A stretch of 16,521 nt of DNA from Flavobacterium sp. UBA6135. GTDB taxonomy: Bacteria > Bacteroidota > Bacteroidia > Flavobacteriales > Flavobacteriaceae. Position numbers and translations under genes: made by a program. Numbering within the stretch: the first letter of the stretch is position 1; each line of letters begins with the position of its first letter. The stretch spans positions 1-16,521 of the forward strand of contig NZ_DIVJ01000026.1 of assembly GCF_002428305.1 (NCBI RefSeq). The letters are read 5' to 3'. Below, piece by piece: positions 6,531-15,287 of the stretch. Under the pieces are notes generated by a model. It had not been told where the DNA came from. It did not search any database and saw only the letters and a list, made by a program, of their open reading frames with translations.

Positions 6531-7091
6531 ATGAAACTTTACATTAAAAACATGGTTTGCAGTCGCTGTAAAATGGTAGTGAAGTCCGCGTTAGAATCAC
6601 TCGGACATTCACTACTAACAGTAGATTTAGGCGAAGTAGAATTACGCATGCCGGTTACAGATGATGCAAAAAAAGTCATAGCCGAACAGCTAAAAGAATT
6701 TGGTTTTGAAATCATCGACGACAAAAAAAGTAGAACCATTGCCAAAATTAAAACATTAATCATAGCGTTAGTCCATCATCAGAATCTACCGTTAAAAACC
6801 AATCTGTCCGATTATTTATCGCAAGAATTACATCAAGACTATAGTACGCTCTCCAATTTATTTTCGGAAGTAACGGCTACCACAATTGAGCAATTTTATA
6901 TCCATCAAAAGATTGAAAAGGTAAAAGAGTTGCTGTTGTATGATGAAATATCCTTGAGTGAAATTGCGGATAGTTTAAATTACAGTAATGTAGCTCATTT
7001 GAGTAATCAGTTTAAAAAAGTGACGGGTTTTTCACCTACTCATTTTAAAAATTTAAAAGTTGTAAAAAGAAAACAAATTGAAGATTTATAA
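6531..7091 (+). CDS. HMA-AraC fusion transcriptional regulator, putative copper sensor
   Basis: A 186-residue protein without signal peptide. Residues 1-65 resemble an HMA/CopZ-like domain: MKLYIKNMVCSRCKMVV has CxxC at Cys10 and Cys13 and is followed by the expected beta-alpha-beta pattern. Residues about 90-178 form an AraC-type double helix-turn-helix; the second unit (LSEIADSLNYSNVAHLSNQF, then KKVTGFSPTHFK) matches the family closely. The usual AraC cupin sensor is replaced by the metal-binding-like domain, so the protein looks like a one-component sensor in which Cu(I) binding controls DNA binding (inference). It lies between the HMBD lipoprotein and the ATPase, 77 nt before the latter. 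Whether it activates or represses cannot be read here; AraC proteins mostly activate. Confidence 0.85.
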   Translation: MKLYIKNMVCSRCKMVVKSALESLGHSLLTVDLGEVELRMPVTDDAKKVIAEQLKEFGFEIIDDKKSRTIAKIKTLIIALVHHQNLPLKTNLSDYLSQELHQDYSTLSNLFSEVTATTIEQFYIHQKIEKVKELLLYDEISLSEIADSLNYSNVAHLSNQFKKVTGFSPTHFKNLKVVKRKQIEDL

Positions 7092-7168
7092 ATTTTACAA
7101 ATCAAACCCATAATTTTACAAGTGCAAGAAAAGGGATTGTTAGAAATTTGTACTTTAAACAGACAAAA

Positions 7169-9709
7169 ATGAGACATACCTATCACATCACCGGAATGAC
7201 TTGCGACGGCTGTCGCTCAAAAGTCGAAAAAGCACTCCAAAGCATCGAAGGAATTGATGTTCAAGTTTCTTTACATCCCCCTTTGGCTTCCATAACGATG
7301 CAAAATCATGTGGCCACTGAACGGTTACAACAAGCTTTAACAGCCGTTGGTTCTTATACCATTGCGATGAGTAATGGAACAACAGCTGCTTCATGCCACA
7401 CCGAACCAACTACCAAAACATCCTGTTGTGCAACACCTCCTGTAACAGATAAAAAAGCAGTACACATTCCTCACGGAAAATACTACTGCCCCATGCATTG
7501 TGAAGGAGAAAAAACGTATGACAAACCCGGAGATTGTCCGGTTTGCGGTATGGATTTAGTAGTGCAACAAAATCTCTCCTACACATCATCGGAACAATGG
7601 ACATGCCCTATGCATCCTGAAATCGTGAAAGACGAAGCAGGTGCTTGTCCGCTTTGTGGTATGGATTTGGTACCCTTACAAGCTTCACTTTCCTCAGAGG
7701 AAAAAACATATACAAAATTATTGCGGAAGTTTTGGATTGCTAGTGTCTTCACTTTGCCCATTTTTCTAATTGCCATGAGTGAAATGATTGTCAATAATCC
7801 GTTATATGAGCTATTTGAACAAAAATATTGGAATTGGATACAGTTCTTTTTGTCTATTCCCGTAGTTTTTTACGCCACCTGGATGTTTTTTGAACGGGCT
7901 TACAGAAGTATCAAAACGTGGCAACTTAATATGTTTACCTTGATTGGAATTGGTGCCGGTGTAGCTTGGTTATTTAGTGTTTTTGGCATGCTTTTTCCTG
8001 ATGTATTTCCCGATCAATTCAAAACCCATTCAGGTGCAGTTCATGTTTATTTTGAGGCTGCTACCGTTATTTTAACGTTGGTGCTTTTAGGTCAATTGTT
8101 AGAAGCCCGAGCTCACAGCAAAACCAATTCTGCCGTAAAAGAACTTCTGAAATTAGCTCCAAACAAAGCCATCAAAGTAGTCGATGGTGAAGAAATAGAA
8201 GTAACCATTGACAAAATAGAAGTAGGCGACATTTTAAAAGTAAAACCCGGTGAAAAAATTCCGGTAGACGGCACCATAACCGAGGGCGATACTACGGTAG
8301 ACGAATCGATGATTACAGGCGAGCCCATCCCGGTAAACAAAGCCGGTGGAGATTCGGTTAGTAGTGGAACCATCAATGGCAACCAGTCTTTTTTAATGAA
8401 AGCCGAAAAAGTAGGTAGTGAAACGTTGCTCTCTCAAATTATTCACATGGTAAATGATGCCAGCAGAAGTCGGGCTCCAATACAAAATTTGGCAGATAAA
8501 GTATCGGGCTATTTTGTTCCCGTGGTGGTGCTTATTTCCTTGCTCACTTTTGCCGTATGGGCAATTTGGGGACCCGAACCCGCTTATGTTTTTGCGTTTG
8601 TAAATGCAATCGCCGTTTTAATCATAGCTTGTCCTTGTGCTCTTGGATTAGCAACACCCATGTCGGTTATGGTTGGCGTTGGAAAAGGGGCTCAAAATGG
8701 CATATTGATTAAAAATGCCGAAGCTCTCGAGAAATTGAACAAGGTAACTACCCTAATTATTGATAAAACAGGAACCATTACGGAAGGAAAACCTACAGTT
8801 GAAAAAATAGGGACTTTTGGTACCGGTTATAGTGAAAGCGAAGTGCTTCAATTTATCGTATCCTTAAATAGCAACAGCGAGCATCCTTTAGCCGAAGCCA
8901 CGGTAAAATTTGGTAAAGAACAAAATACAACCCTTTTAAAATCGGAAAAATTTAGTGCCGTAACCGGTAAAGGTGTTGAAGCGATTATTGCCGATAAAAA
9001 AATAGCCTTAGGAAATCCGAAAATGATGGAACACAGCACTGCTAAAATTAGTGTTGCCATGGAAGAGGAAGCAAAAAAATTCCAGCAACAAGGTAAGACA
9101 GTTTCTTATTTATCAGTAGATAAAGCGGTTGTTGGTTACGTAGTTATTGGCGATAAAATAAAACCCACAAGTGCCAAAGCGATTGCCGAACTTCAAAAAA
9201 ACGGCATCGAAGTAATCATGCTTACCGGCGATAACAAAGACACGGCAAAAGCCGTAGCCGACGAACTCCGTTTATCTGATTTTAAAGCCGGTATGCTGCC
9301 TGAAGATAAAATGAAAGAAGTAGCAAAACTGCAACAGCAGGGCAAGATTGTAGCAATGGCAGGCGATGGCATTAATGATGCTCCGGCTTTAGCCAAAAGC
9401 GATGTAGGTATTGCAATGGGAACAGGTACTGACGTTGCCATAGAAAGTGCTATGATAACGTTGATAAAAGGTGATTTACAAGGTATTGTAAAAGCCCAAA
9501 AACTCAGCAAAGCAGTAATGAGAAATATCAAGCAAAACCTATTTTTTGCACTGATTTACAACACGTTGGGCATTCCTATTGCAGCAGGATTATTGTTTCC
9601 GTTTTTCGGTATATTATTGTCGCCGATGATTGCTGCTTTGGCAATGAGTTTTAGTTCGGTCTCTGTTATAGTCAATGCATTACGATTACGAACGGTTACC
9701 CTAACTTAA
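7169..9709 (+). CDS. copA: Cu(I)-exporting P1B-type ATPase with HMA and two HMBD units
   Basis: An 846-residue ATPase that should pump Cu(I), and probably Ag(I), out of the cytosol. N-terminal order: HMA domain with GMTCDGC (Cys12, Cys15), extra Cys at 76, 86 and 87, then two HMBD units (CPMH 107-110 with CPVCGM 123-128; CPMHPE 146-151 with CPLCGM 160-165). The core is complete: TGEP (383-386), CPC (488-490) in IIACPCALGLATP, phosphorylated Asp532 in DKTGT, HP (572-573), TGDN (686-689) and GDGINDAP (732-739). Tyr797-Asn798 and Met826 with Ser829-Ser830 in the last helices fit the Cu(I) subgroup P1B-1. ATG at 7169 is used; an upstream TTG at 7148 adds seven unlikely residues. The stop overlaps the next start by one base (TAATG), coupling it to the oxidase. 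Confidence 0.96.
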   Translation: MRHTYHITGMTCDGCRSKVEKALQSIEGIDVQVSLHPPLASITMQNHVATERLQQALTAVGSYTIAMSNGTTAASCHTEPTTKTSCCATPPVTDKKAVHIPHGKYYCPMHCEGEKTYDKPGDCPVCGMDLVVQQNLSYTSSEQWTCPMHPEIVKDEAGACPLCGMDLVPLQASLSSEEKTYTKLLRKFWIASVFTLPIFLIAMSEMIVNNPLYELFEQKYWNWIQFFLSIPVVFYATWMFFERAYRSIKTWQLNMFTLIGIGAGVAWLFSVFGMLFPDVFPDQFKTHSGAVHVYFEAATVILTLVLLGQLLEARAHSKTNSAVKELLKLAPNKAIKVVDGEEIEVTIDKIEVGDILKVKPGEKIPVDGTITEGDTTVDESMITGEPIPVNKAGGDSVSSGTINGNQSFLMKAEKVGSETLLSQIIHMVNDASRSRAPIQNLADKVSGYFVPVVVLISLLTFAVWAIWGPEPAYVFAFVNAIAVLIIACPCALGLATPMSVMVGVGKGAQNGILIKNAEALEKLNKVTTLIIDKTGTITEGKPTVEKIGTFGTGYSESEVLQFIVSLNSNSEHPLAEATVKFGKEQNTTLLKSEKFSAVTGKGVEAIIADKKIALGNPKMMEHSTAKISVAMEEEAKKFQQQGKTVSYLSVDKAVVGYVVIGDKIKPTSAKAIAELQKNGIEVIMLTGDNKDTAKAVADELRLSDFKAGMLPEDKMKEVAKLQQQGKIVAMAGDGINDAPALAKSDVGIAMGTGTDVAIESAMITLIKGDLQGIVKAQKLSKAVMRNIKQNLFFALIYNTLGIPIAAGLLFPFFGILLSPMIAALAMSFSSVSVIVNALRLRTVTLT

Positions 9710-11958
9710 TGAAATTTAAAAAAATGGATACTAAAAAAAATTGGTACACAACACTTTTGCCTATCGTTGGCCTTTTATTGCTGACGACACACGTATTTGC
9801 CCAAAAAGTAGTTCGCTATGACCTCTATGTAAAAGACACCCTTGTCAATTATACGGGAAAACAAAAACGGGCCATTGCCGTGAACGGTCAAATTCCAATG
9901 CCTACCCTTACCTTTACCGAAGGGGATATTGCCGAAATACATGTGCATAACCAACTCAAAGAAAGTACTTCCATGCATTGGCATGGCATTTATTTACCCA
10001 ACCAAGAAGATGGTGTGCCTTTTTTAACTCAAATGCCTATTGCACCTAATACAACTCACATTTACCGTTTTCCAATCATTCAAAACGGCACTCATTGGTA
10101 CCATAGTCATAGTGGATTGCAAGAACAAATCGGCATGTATGGTTCGCTTATTTTGCTCAAGCGACCCGCTGACAAAACCTTTCGAAAAGGCATTGATGAT
10201 ATCCCTTCCGTTCCCATTATTCTCAGCGAATGGACCGACTACAAACCGGAAAACGTGCATCGTATGTTACACAATGCTTCCGATTGGTTTTCCATAAAAA
10301 AAGGAACAACACAAAGTTATGCGGAAGCTATTCGAGCCGGGCATTTTAAAACCAAGCTAACCAACGAATGGAAACGCATGTTGGCAATGGATGTGAGCGA
10401 CATTTATTATGATCAATTTTTGATTAACGGAAAAAACGAAAGTCAGCTCTCTCAATTCAAAGCGGGTGAAACGATTCGGCTGCGAATTTCAAACGCCGGT
10501 GCTTCCTCCTATTTTTGGTTGCGGTATGCCGGAGGGAAACTCACCGTTGTAGCCAATGACGGCAACGATGTTGTACCCGTGGAGGTGGATCGATTGCTTA
10601 TTGGTGTCTCCGAAACCTACGATGTTCTGGTTACCCTTCCGGCAGAAAATACGTCTTATGAATTCTTAGCCACTGCTGAAGACCGAACCAAATCGGCTTC
10701 CATCTATTTGGGTGCCGGCATCAAACAATTAATCAGTCCCTTACCCAAGCTGAACTATTTTGAAGGGATGCAAATGATGAATGATATGATGAAAATGAAT
10801 GGCGACATGCACGATATGGGTATGAACATGAGTTTGCAACAAATGGATATGAATGCGGTCATGTATCCCGAAATCACAGATAAAAAGAAACCAATGGAAT
10901 CCGACCATTCCGACCATTCGAATCACAACATGGATGCCTCTGAAATCGTAACTCTAAACTACGCCATGTTGCAATCGCCCACCAAAACCAACTTACCCGA
11001 AGCAGCTCCTGTAAGGGAGTTTCGTTTTGAACTCACCGGAAACATGAACCGTTATGTTTGGAGCATGGACAATAAAGTATTGGCAGAATCCGATAAAATC
11101 CTGATAAAAAAAGGAGAAAACATTCGCATCACACTCTTCAACAATTCCATGATGCGACATCCGATGCATTTACACGGTCATGATTTTAGGGTAATCAACG
11201 GTCAAGGCGATTATGCACCTTTAAAAAACGTGATAGACATTATGCCGATGGAAACCAACGTCATTGAATTCAATGCCAATCTGGAAGGCGACTGGTTTTT
11301 TCATTGCCACATTCTCTACCACATGATGGCAGGAATGAACCGCGTATTCAGTACCGAAAACCAAGCACCCAATCCGCTGTTGCCCAATAAAGAGTGGGCC
11401 TACAAAAAACTACAAAAAGAAAGCAACGAAATGCATTTCATGATTCAAAATGACTTTGCTACAAACGGAAATGACGGAATGGCGATGTTGCAAAACACCC
11501 GTTGGAGTTTGGGAACCGAATGGCGTTTGGGTTACCACGATGACCACGGATATGAAAGCGAAACCCACATTGGGCGTTACATTGGTAAAATGCAATGGCT
11601 AATGCCTTTTATAGGTTTTGATTGGCGGTACCGAAAACTAGGACATGATGCGGTAGAAAAAAACCTTTTCGGACAAAAAAACACCAAAGACAGTCGCACG
11701 CAAGTCAGTTTGGGTGTCGCTTATACCTTACCCCTCCTGGTCATCATTCAATCGGAACTCTACCATGATGGCAACGTTAGGATGCAACTACGACGGGAAG
11801 ACATACCTATTTCAAAAAGAATCAGAGCCGCCTTTATGGTGAACACCGACAAAGAATATATGCTTGGCATGCATTACATCGCCGGAAAAAACATAGGATT
11901 CCGAACGCATTACGACAGCGATATGGGCTTTGGTTTTGGGATGCTGGTGAATTATTGA
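9709..11958 (+). CDS. Multicopper oxidase (CopA/PcoA type) with C-terminal barrel-like domain
   Basis: A 749-residue exported protein (signal peptide about 1-31). The cupredoxin part (about 35-555) has all four copper-ligand motifs: HWHG (90-93), HWYHSHSG (129-136), HPMHLHGH (484-491) and HCHILYHMMAGM (532-543), giving type 1 ligands His484, Cys533, His538 and Met543. A Met/His-rich insert (about 353-410, with MQMMNDMMKMNGDMHDMGMN) is typical of copper-resistance oxidases and may bind Cu(I) before oxidation. Residues about 560-749 are extra: amphipathic strands such as TEWRLGYH, WLMPFIGFDWRY, QVSLGVAYTL and a final GFGFGMLVNY resemble the CopB/PcoB outer-membrane barrel, so enzyme and barrel seem fused. 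An internal ATG at 9724 is an alternative start; 9709 is kept because it overlaps the ATPase stop. Oxidation of Cu(I) to Cu(II) in the envelope is the family role. Confidence 0.93.
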   Translation: MKFKKMDTKKNWYTTLLPIVGLLLLTTHVFAQKVVRYDLYVKDTLVNYTGKQKRAIAVNGQIPMPTLTFTEGDIAEIHVHNQLKESTSMHWHGIYLPNQEDGVPFLTQMPIAPNTTHIYRFPIIQNGTHWYHSHSGLQEQIGMYGSLILLKRPADKTFRKGIDDIPSVPIILSEWTDYKPENVHRMLHNASDWFSIKKGTTQSYAEAIRAGHFKTKLTNEWKRMLAMDVSDIYYDQFLINGKNESQLSQFKAGETIRLRISNAGASSYFWLRYAGGKLTVVANDGNDVVPVEVDRLLIGVSETYDVLVTLPAENTSYEFLATAEDRTKSASIYLGAGIKQLISPLPKLNYFEGMQMMNDMMKMNGDMHDMGMNMSLQQMDMNAVMYPEITDKKKPMESDHSDHSNHNMDASEIVTLNYAMLQSPTKTNLPEAAPVREFRFELTGNMNRYVWSMDNKVLAESDKILIKKGENIRITLFNNSMMRHPMHLHGHDFRVINGQGDYAPLKNVIDIMPMETNVIEFNANLEGDWFFHCHILYHMMAGMNRVFSTENQAPNPLLPNKEWAYKKLQKESNEMHFMIQNDFATNGNDGMAMLQNTRWSLGTEWRLGYHDDHGYESETHIGRYIGKMQWLMPFIGFDWRYRKLGHDAVEKNLFGQKNTKDSRTQVSLGVAYTLPLLVIIQSELYHDGNVRMQLRREDIPISKRIRAAFMVNTDKEYMLGMHYIAGKNIGFRTHYDSDMGFGFGMLVNY

Positions 11959-11962
11959 TTTT

Positions 11963-12002
11963 TGGATTATTGGATTGTTGGATTATTTGATAATTGGATT
12001 GT
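11963..12002 (+). repeat. Octamer tandem repeat, right copy (TGGATTAT-like x5)
   Basis: Five 8-bp units (TGGATTAT, TGGATTGT, TGGATTAT, TTGATAAT, TGGATTGT) begin 4 nt after the oxidase stop codon. Length, unit and orientation equal the array at 345-384 on the other side of the copper locus. Confidence 0.75.
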
Positions 12003-12037
12003 ATGACTGTTTTAAAACATAAATCCCTCTTTCCATC

Positions 12038-12088
12038 TCCCACTATGTATTAGTCCCGATGGGACGGTACATATTGTAGCAACGGATT
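12038..12088 (+). repeat. Solitary REP-like unit, truncated
   Basis: The order is CCCACTATGTAT, head hairpin GTCCC-GAT-GGGAC (12053-12065), ACATATT, GTAG (12076-12079) and the left arm CAACGGATT (12080-12088). The right arm is missing. The head loop is GAT instead of the GTA seen in the other copies. It has the same orientation as the arrays at 418 and 1571 and follows the octamer array by about 50 bp, as on the left side. Confidence 0.75.
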
Positions 12089-12174
12089 TCAGCACAGCAA
12101 TGATTAAAACATCCAGTAGCGAGTAACTAAAACTATGCTCTCTAAATCCTTAAATTATCTTAAAAAAATAAAAA

Positions 12175-12594
12175 TCATCTTCTTCTGTTAGAAATATTTT
12201 CATCATAGTTCTTAATAAATTCATCAAGTTTGATTTCATTTATTGATCCGTCATCGTTTAGGACTTTGTTCTTATGGAGAATCTGCAAATATGCCTTCAG
12301 CATCATTCTTCCCTTCATCTCTAATTCTTTATCTGATTTCGGGAAACGAATTCTTACATAGTCATCATCACTGTAGTTTTTAGTACTATTATCATCAGTC
12401 TTAATCATTATAATTTCATCCCCAGTCTCTAAGTCATATAAATGATAAACAACATTTGATCCGATATACTCCCAATCATTTTTAAGTATCTCTTTACCAT
12501 CCAGGAGAACTTTATCTTTTTTAAAATTAAACTTTTGGGCATTACTAATACTAATACCAAAAAGAACAAATACTACTAAAAATAAATTTTTCAT
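12175..12594 (-). CDS. Small exported protein of unknown function
   Basis: A 139-residue protein with a signal peptide (MKNLFLVVFVLFGISISNA, cleavage probably before Q20). The mature part has many Lys and Asp residues and no Cys; it starts with strands (KFNFKKDKVLLDGKEILKND) and ends in a charged helix (DEFIKNYDENISNRRR). No family is recognised. It is convergent with the oxidase gene, with the right-hand repeats between them. The start is the only reasonable ATG. No clear terminator follows it. Confidence 0.65.
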   Translation of the reverse strand: MKNLFLVVFVLFGISISNAQKFNFKKDKVLLDGKEILKNDWEYIGSNVVYHLYDLETGDEIIMIKTDDNSTKNYSDDDYVRIRFPKSDKELEMKGRMMLKAYLQILHKNKVLNDDGSINEIKLDEFIKNYDENISNRRR

Positions 12595-12833
12595 CTTAAA
12601 TTATAATTACTTATTTTAACGAATATAAAAAACATCTACTCAAAATTTTTAAATTTTAATTATTTTTAAAAACAACTTAATTCATCAAGCGTTTATTATC
12701 TTAAAACAACATGCTGCTTTATGAATTTATCTGAGCTCATAATTGTTACCAAAGAAGTCAGAAACTTTCTTTTTGATTGGTTCAATAAAAATTGATGGTT
12801 AATAAAATACTCCAGATCACTAGGGTAACTATT

Positions 12834-14369
12834 TTAATCTTTAATAAATCTTGAAATAGTTTGTTCAATTTTTAATAAATACAATCCTTTTGTAAGATTT
12901 TCAACATTGATCGTGTTTTCAGCAGCAATTATTTTTCCTTCCAAAATAATTCTTCCATTTAAATCATAAATAGAATATTTAGAATTAATGAAATCAGTGT
13001 TAGAAAAATTAAAGTTTAAAGTATTTTTAACCGGATTAGGAAAAACAGTAATTGCATTACTTACTTCAAATTCATCTGTAGAAAGTGTATTCGCCGTATA
13101 ACGTGCAAGTGCAAAAGCATTACCGGAATAACCCACAGCAATTATTTTGTCGTCAGTTTGAATGGCCACATCAAATGCTTCATTAGTAGTATTGCTTCCA
13201 AATGTTGTAGTTACTTTTCCGGCAGTACCAAATGAGCTATCTACAGTATAATCAGCATTGACTCTCGCTATACCAAATGTTGAACTGCTTACGGATACAA
13301 CATTGGACCCTACCAATACAATTTTCCCTGTACTATCTTCACCCATTCCATATGCAATATCCCTAAATAAAGTGCCAAAATCAAAAAAAGCCTTACCTAC
13401 TGCTGATGAACCGGTGGAATTATAAAGTCCTAAGAAATAATCATATTGTAATGTTGTTAAATAACCACCTCCACTAAATAAAAAACTATCATCCTGTTTC
13501 AATACTATTGAAAATGACTTATCATCTCCATTATAACCTCCATTTGTAACTATAAGTCCGTCACTCGAAAATGAAGTATCTAATGTACCGTTGCTGTTTA
13601 ATCTACAAGCATAGTGATTAGCACTCCATTGTAGGCCTTGTTGATTGATCCAACCTACAGCTGAAATCTTTCCATTTGATTTTACAGCTAAATCTTCAAT
13701 TACATAATAATAAGTGCCACTTCCTGAAGCATTAGGAAGCAAAACAATTCCGGTTGTATTAAACGTAGTATCTAAAACTCCTGATGAATTATATCGGGCT
13801 ATTACTGCTTGCGAATTGGTTGAGGTAGCAGAAGATGTACCTCCCACAACAATATTACCGGTTAAACCATGAATTTTAACCACTTTTATTTCATCTCCTC
13901 GATTTGTAATGAAATCAGTTAATACTTTGCCTGAAGTACCAAAACCGGTATCAATTGTACCGTTTGTGTTTAATCTAATAAGTGCAGCACTTTTATTACT
14001 GCCATTATCAGAATACCCGGCCAAAACTATTTTACCATCAGCCTGAATTGCAACTGAAAATGCTTCATCGTCACTTCCAATTTGAATGTCATTAGTCACG
14101 ATTCCATTTGTTCCAAACGAGGTATCTAAACTTCCATCGATGTTATATCGTACACAGGCAAAGTCTCTACCTGTAACAGCACTTGTTGTCATTCCGGCAA
14201 CTACAATTTTACCATCTGTTTGCAAAGCAACACCATATGCCTTGTCTGCTCCGCTATTAATTGAAGTTAGTACTTTTCCACCAACTCCAAAACTAGCATC
14301 CAAATTACCTGCTTGCGAAAAAACACCGCTACTCAATAATAATACTCCTAATTGTAAAATTTTATTCAT
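12834..14369 (-). CDS. DUF5122 (delta-60) repeat protein with T9SS sorting domain
   Basis: A 511-residue secreted protein. After a signal peptide (about 1-19) come repeats of the DUF5122/delta-60 type, spaced some 50-65 residues, recognised by phrases like LDTSFGTNGIV, DGKIVVAG, DGKIVLAGYSDNG and TDDKIIAVGYSGN; these probably form a beta-propeller. The final 70 residues (442-511), starting VFPNPVKNTLNF and including YDLNGRIILEG and LTKGLYLLKI, are a type A C-terminal sorting domain recognised by the type IX secretion system, so the protein should be exported and attached to the cell surface. Its binding partner is unknown. The 239 nt behind its stop hold AT-rich DNA without a clear terminator. 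Confidence 0.9.
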   Translation of the reverse strand: MNKILQLGVLLLSSGVFSQAGNLDASFGVGGKVLTSINSGADKAYGVALQTDGKIVVAGMTTSAVTGRDFACVRYNIDGSLDTSFGTNGIVTNDIQIGSDDEAFSVAIQADGKIVLAGYSDNGSNKSAALIRLNTNGTIDTGFGTSGKVLTDFITNRGDEIKVVKIHGLTGNIVVGGTSSATSTNSQAVIARYNSSGVLDTTFNTTGIVLLPNASGSGTYYYVIEDLAVKSNGKISAVGWINQQGLQWSANHYACRLNSNGTLDTSFSSDGLIVTNGGYNGDDKSFSIVLKQDDSFLFSGGGYLTTLQYDYFLGLYNSTGSSAVGKAFFDFGTLFRDIAYGMGEDSTGKIVLVGSNVVSVSSSTFGIARVNADYTVDSSFGTAGKVTTTFGSNTTNEAFDVAIQTDDKIIAVGYSGNAFALARYTANTLSTDEFEVSNAITVFPNPVKNTLNFNFSNTDFINSKYSIYDLNGRIILEGKIIAAENTINVENLTKGLYLLKIEQTISRFIKD

Positions 14370-14623
14370 ACTTAATAATTTTCTTTGTTACTATTCATCT
14401 GTTTTTTTTAGCGGCTGTCGTTTTTCAAATGAAAACAACATTACATCGATTCCAAAATATGTTCTTTTATCGTTCTAAGACAATTATTCACCTTTTTGCT
14501 GTAGTAGCTCTTAATTCGAAATACATATTCAATTTTAGGACTCTTTGGAACAACACAAAGTTAATTAGGTCTTTTGGTAGTTTTCCTAGGTATATTTACC
14601 TATTTTTAATAAAATTCCTTAAA
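14370..14623. other. AT-rich intergenic region upstream of the DUF5122 gene
   Basis: No convincing gene is seen on either strand. On the minus strand TAACTTTG (14563 to 14556) matches the -7 box exactly but has no -33 TTG at the right distance and would give a leader of about 180 nt. Confidence 0.4.
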
Positions 14624-14655
14624 AAAAAGCCTCTGAAGGATATCAAAGGCTTTTT
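14621..14655 (-). terminator. Intrinsic terminator behind the lipoprotein gene
   Basis: A 9-bp inverted repeat (AAAAAGCCT 14624-14632 and AGGCTTTTT 14647-14655, 14-nt loop), ending on the minus strand in eight T, begins about 20 nt after the lipoprotein stop. Confidence 0.8.
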
Positions 14656-14674
14656 AAAAAATAAATTATACTAA

Positions 14675-15127
14675 CTAATCACAAAAGGGAACATCAAAGG
14701 TACCGGTCATGTTGTAACTACCTAAACCTGGAACATTCACTTTACCTTTCAAACGACCACCTGAGTTTGAAGTAATTTCAACCCTATTGTTGGTACCTAT
14801 GGTTTGAAAATCACCTTCTGAATCATAGAAAGTAGCATAAACATTATTGGTATGTACACCTAAACTTGATGGACAGATAATTTCTGCTACAATTGAACTC
14901 TGCGGTGCATCACATCCTAGTGAAACGGTTGACACTTGAATCGTGTAACTATCTACATTAAAAAATACTGCTTCATCTGCAGATCCGCCTTGCATTGTAA
15001 AGTTTACACCAAAACTTTTTCCGCTTATAGGTGAATTACTTCCTCCCGAACCGGAATCATCATCAGACGAACAGCCAACAACTAAAATCAAACTGAAAAT
15101 CAGTGCACAAAAATTCATTAACTTCAT
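14675..15127 (-). CDS. Lipoprotein of unknown function
   Basis: A 150-residue protein with a lipoprotein signal: MKLMNFCALIFSLILVVGC has lipobox VVGC with Cys19. It is followed by an acidic, Gly/Ser-rich spacer (SSDDDSGSGGSNSP), a feature of surface-directed lipoproteins in flavobacteria. The mature part looks like an all-beta domain with three further Cys (in LGCDAP, IICPSS and the final FCD), so at least one disulfide is possible. No family is recognised. ATG at 15127 is chosen because it begins at the signal peptide; the in-frame start at 15160 adds eleven unlikely residues. A strong terminator follows, and the RCC1 gene upstream has its own, so it is probably transcribed alone. Confidence 0.75.
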   Translation of the reverse strand: MKLMNFCALIFSLILVVGCSSDDDSGSGGSNSPISGKSFGVNFTMQGGSADEAVFFNVDSYTIQVSTVSLGCDAPQSSIVAEIICPSSLGVHTNNVYATFYDSEGDFQTIGTNNRVEITSNSGGRLKGKVNVPGLGSYNMTGTFDVPFCD

Positions 15128-15230
15128 GGTAAAAATGGTTTTATTATTTAATGGGTGCAATATAAGGGGTTATCTGAAATAATACCCTACGTATATTTGC
15201 CCATTTTATAAGACCACTTCATCATCACAA

Positions 15231-15256
15231 AAAACCATCTCGCTTGAGATGGTTTT
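15231..15256 (-). terminator. Intrinsic terminator behind the RCC1-repeat gene
   Basis: A perfect 11-bp stem (AAAACCATCTC and GAGATGGTTTT) with a 4-nt loop (15242-15245), followed on the minus strand by a T run, about 30 nt after the stop at 15288. Confidence 0.88.
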
Positions 15257-15287
15257 GGTTTATCTTTTTATGTGTATGGTAAATTGC

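Noticed and set aside
8113..8382. Minus-strand open frames inside the ATPase gene, also 9193-9531
   Set aside because: They are antisense shadows of a strongly conserved coding sequence and show no family features.
14086..14478. Plus-strand open frame of 130 codons over the DUF5122 gene start
   Set aside because: Most of it is the complement of the DUF5122 coding region, which has clear repeats and a signal peptide.
15192..15199. TATATTTG, a perfect plus-strand -7 box
   Set aside because: No plus-strand gene follows and the flanking genes are on the minus strand; a chance match in AT-rich DNA is likely.
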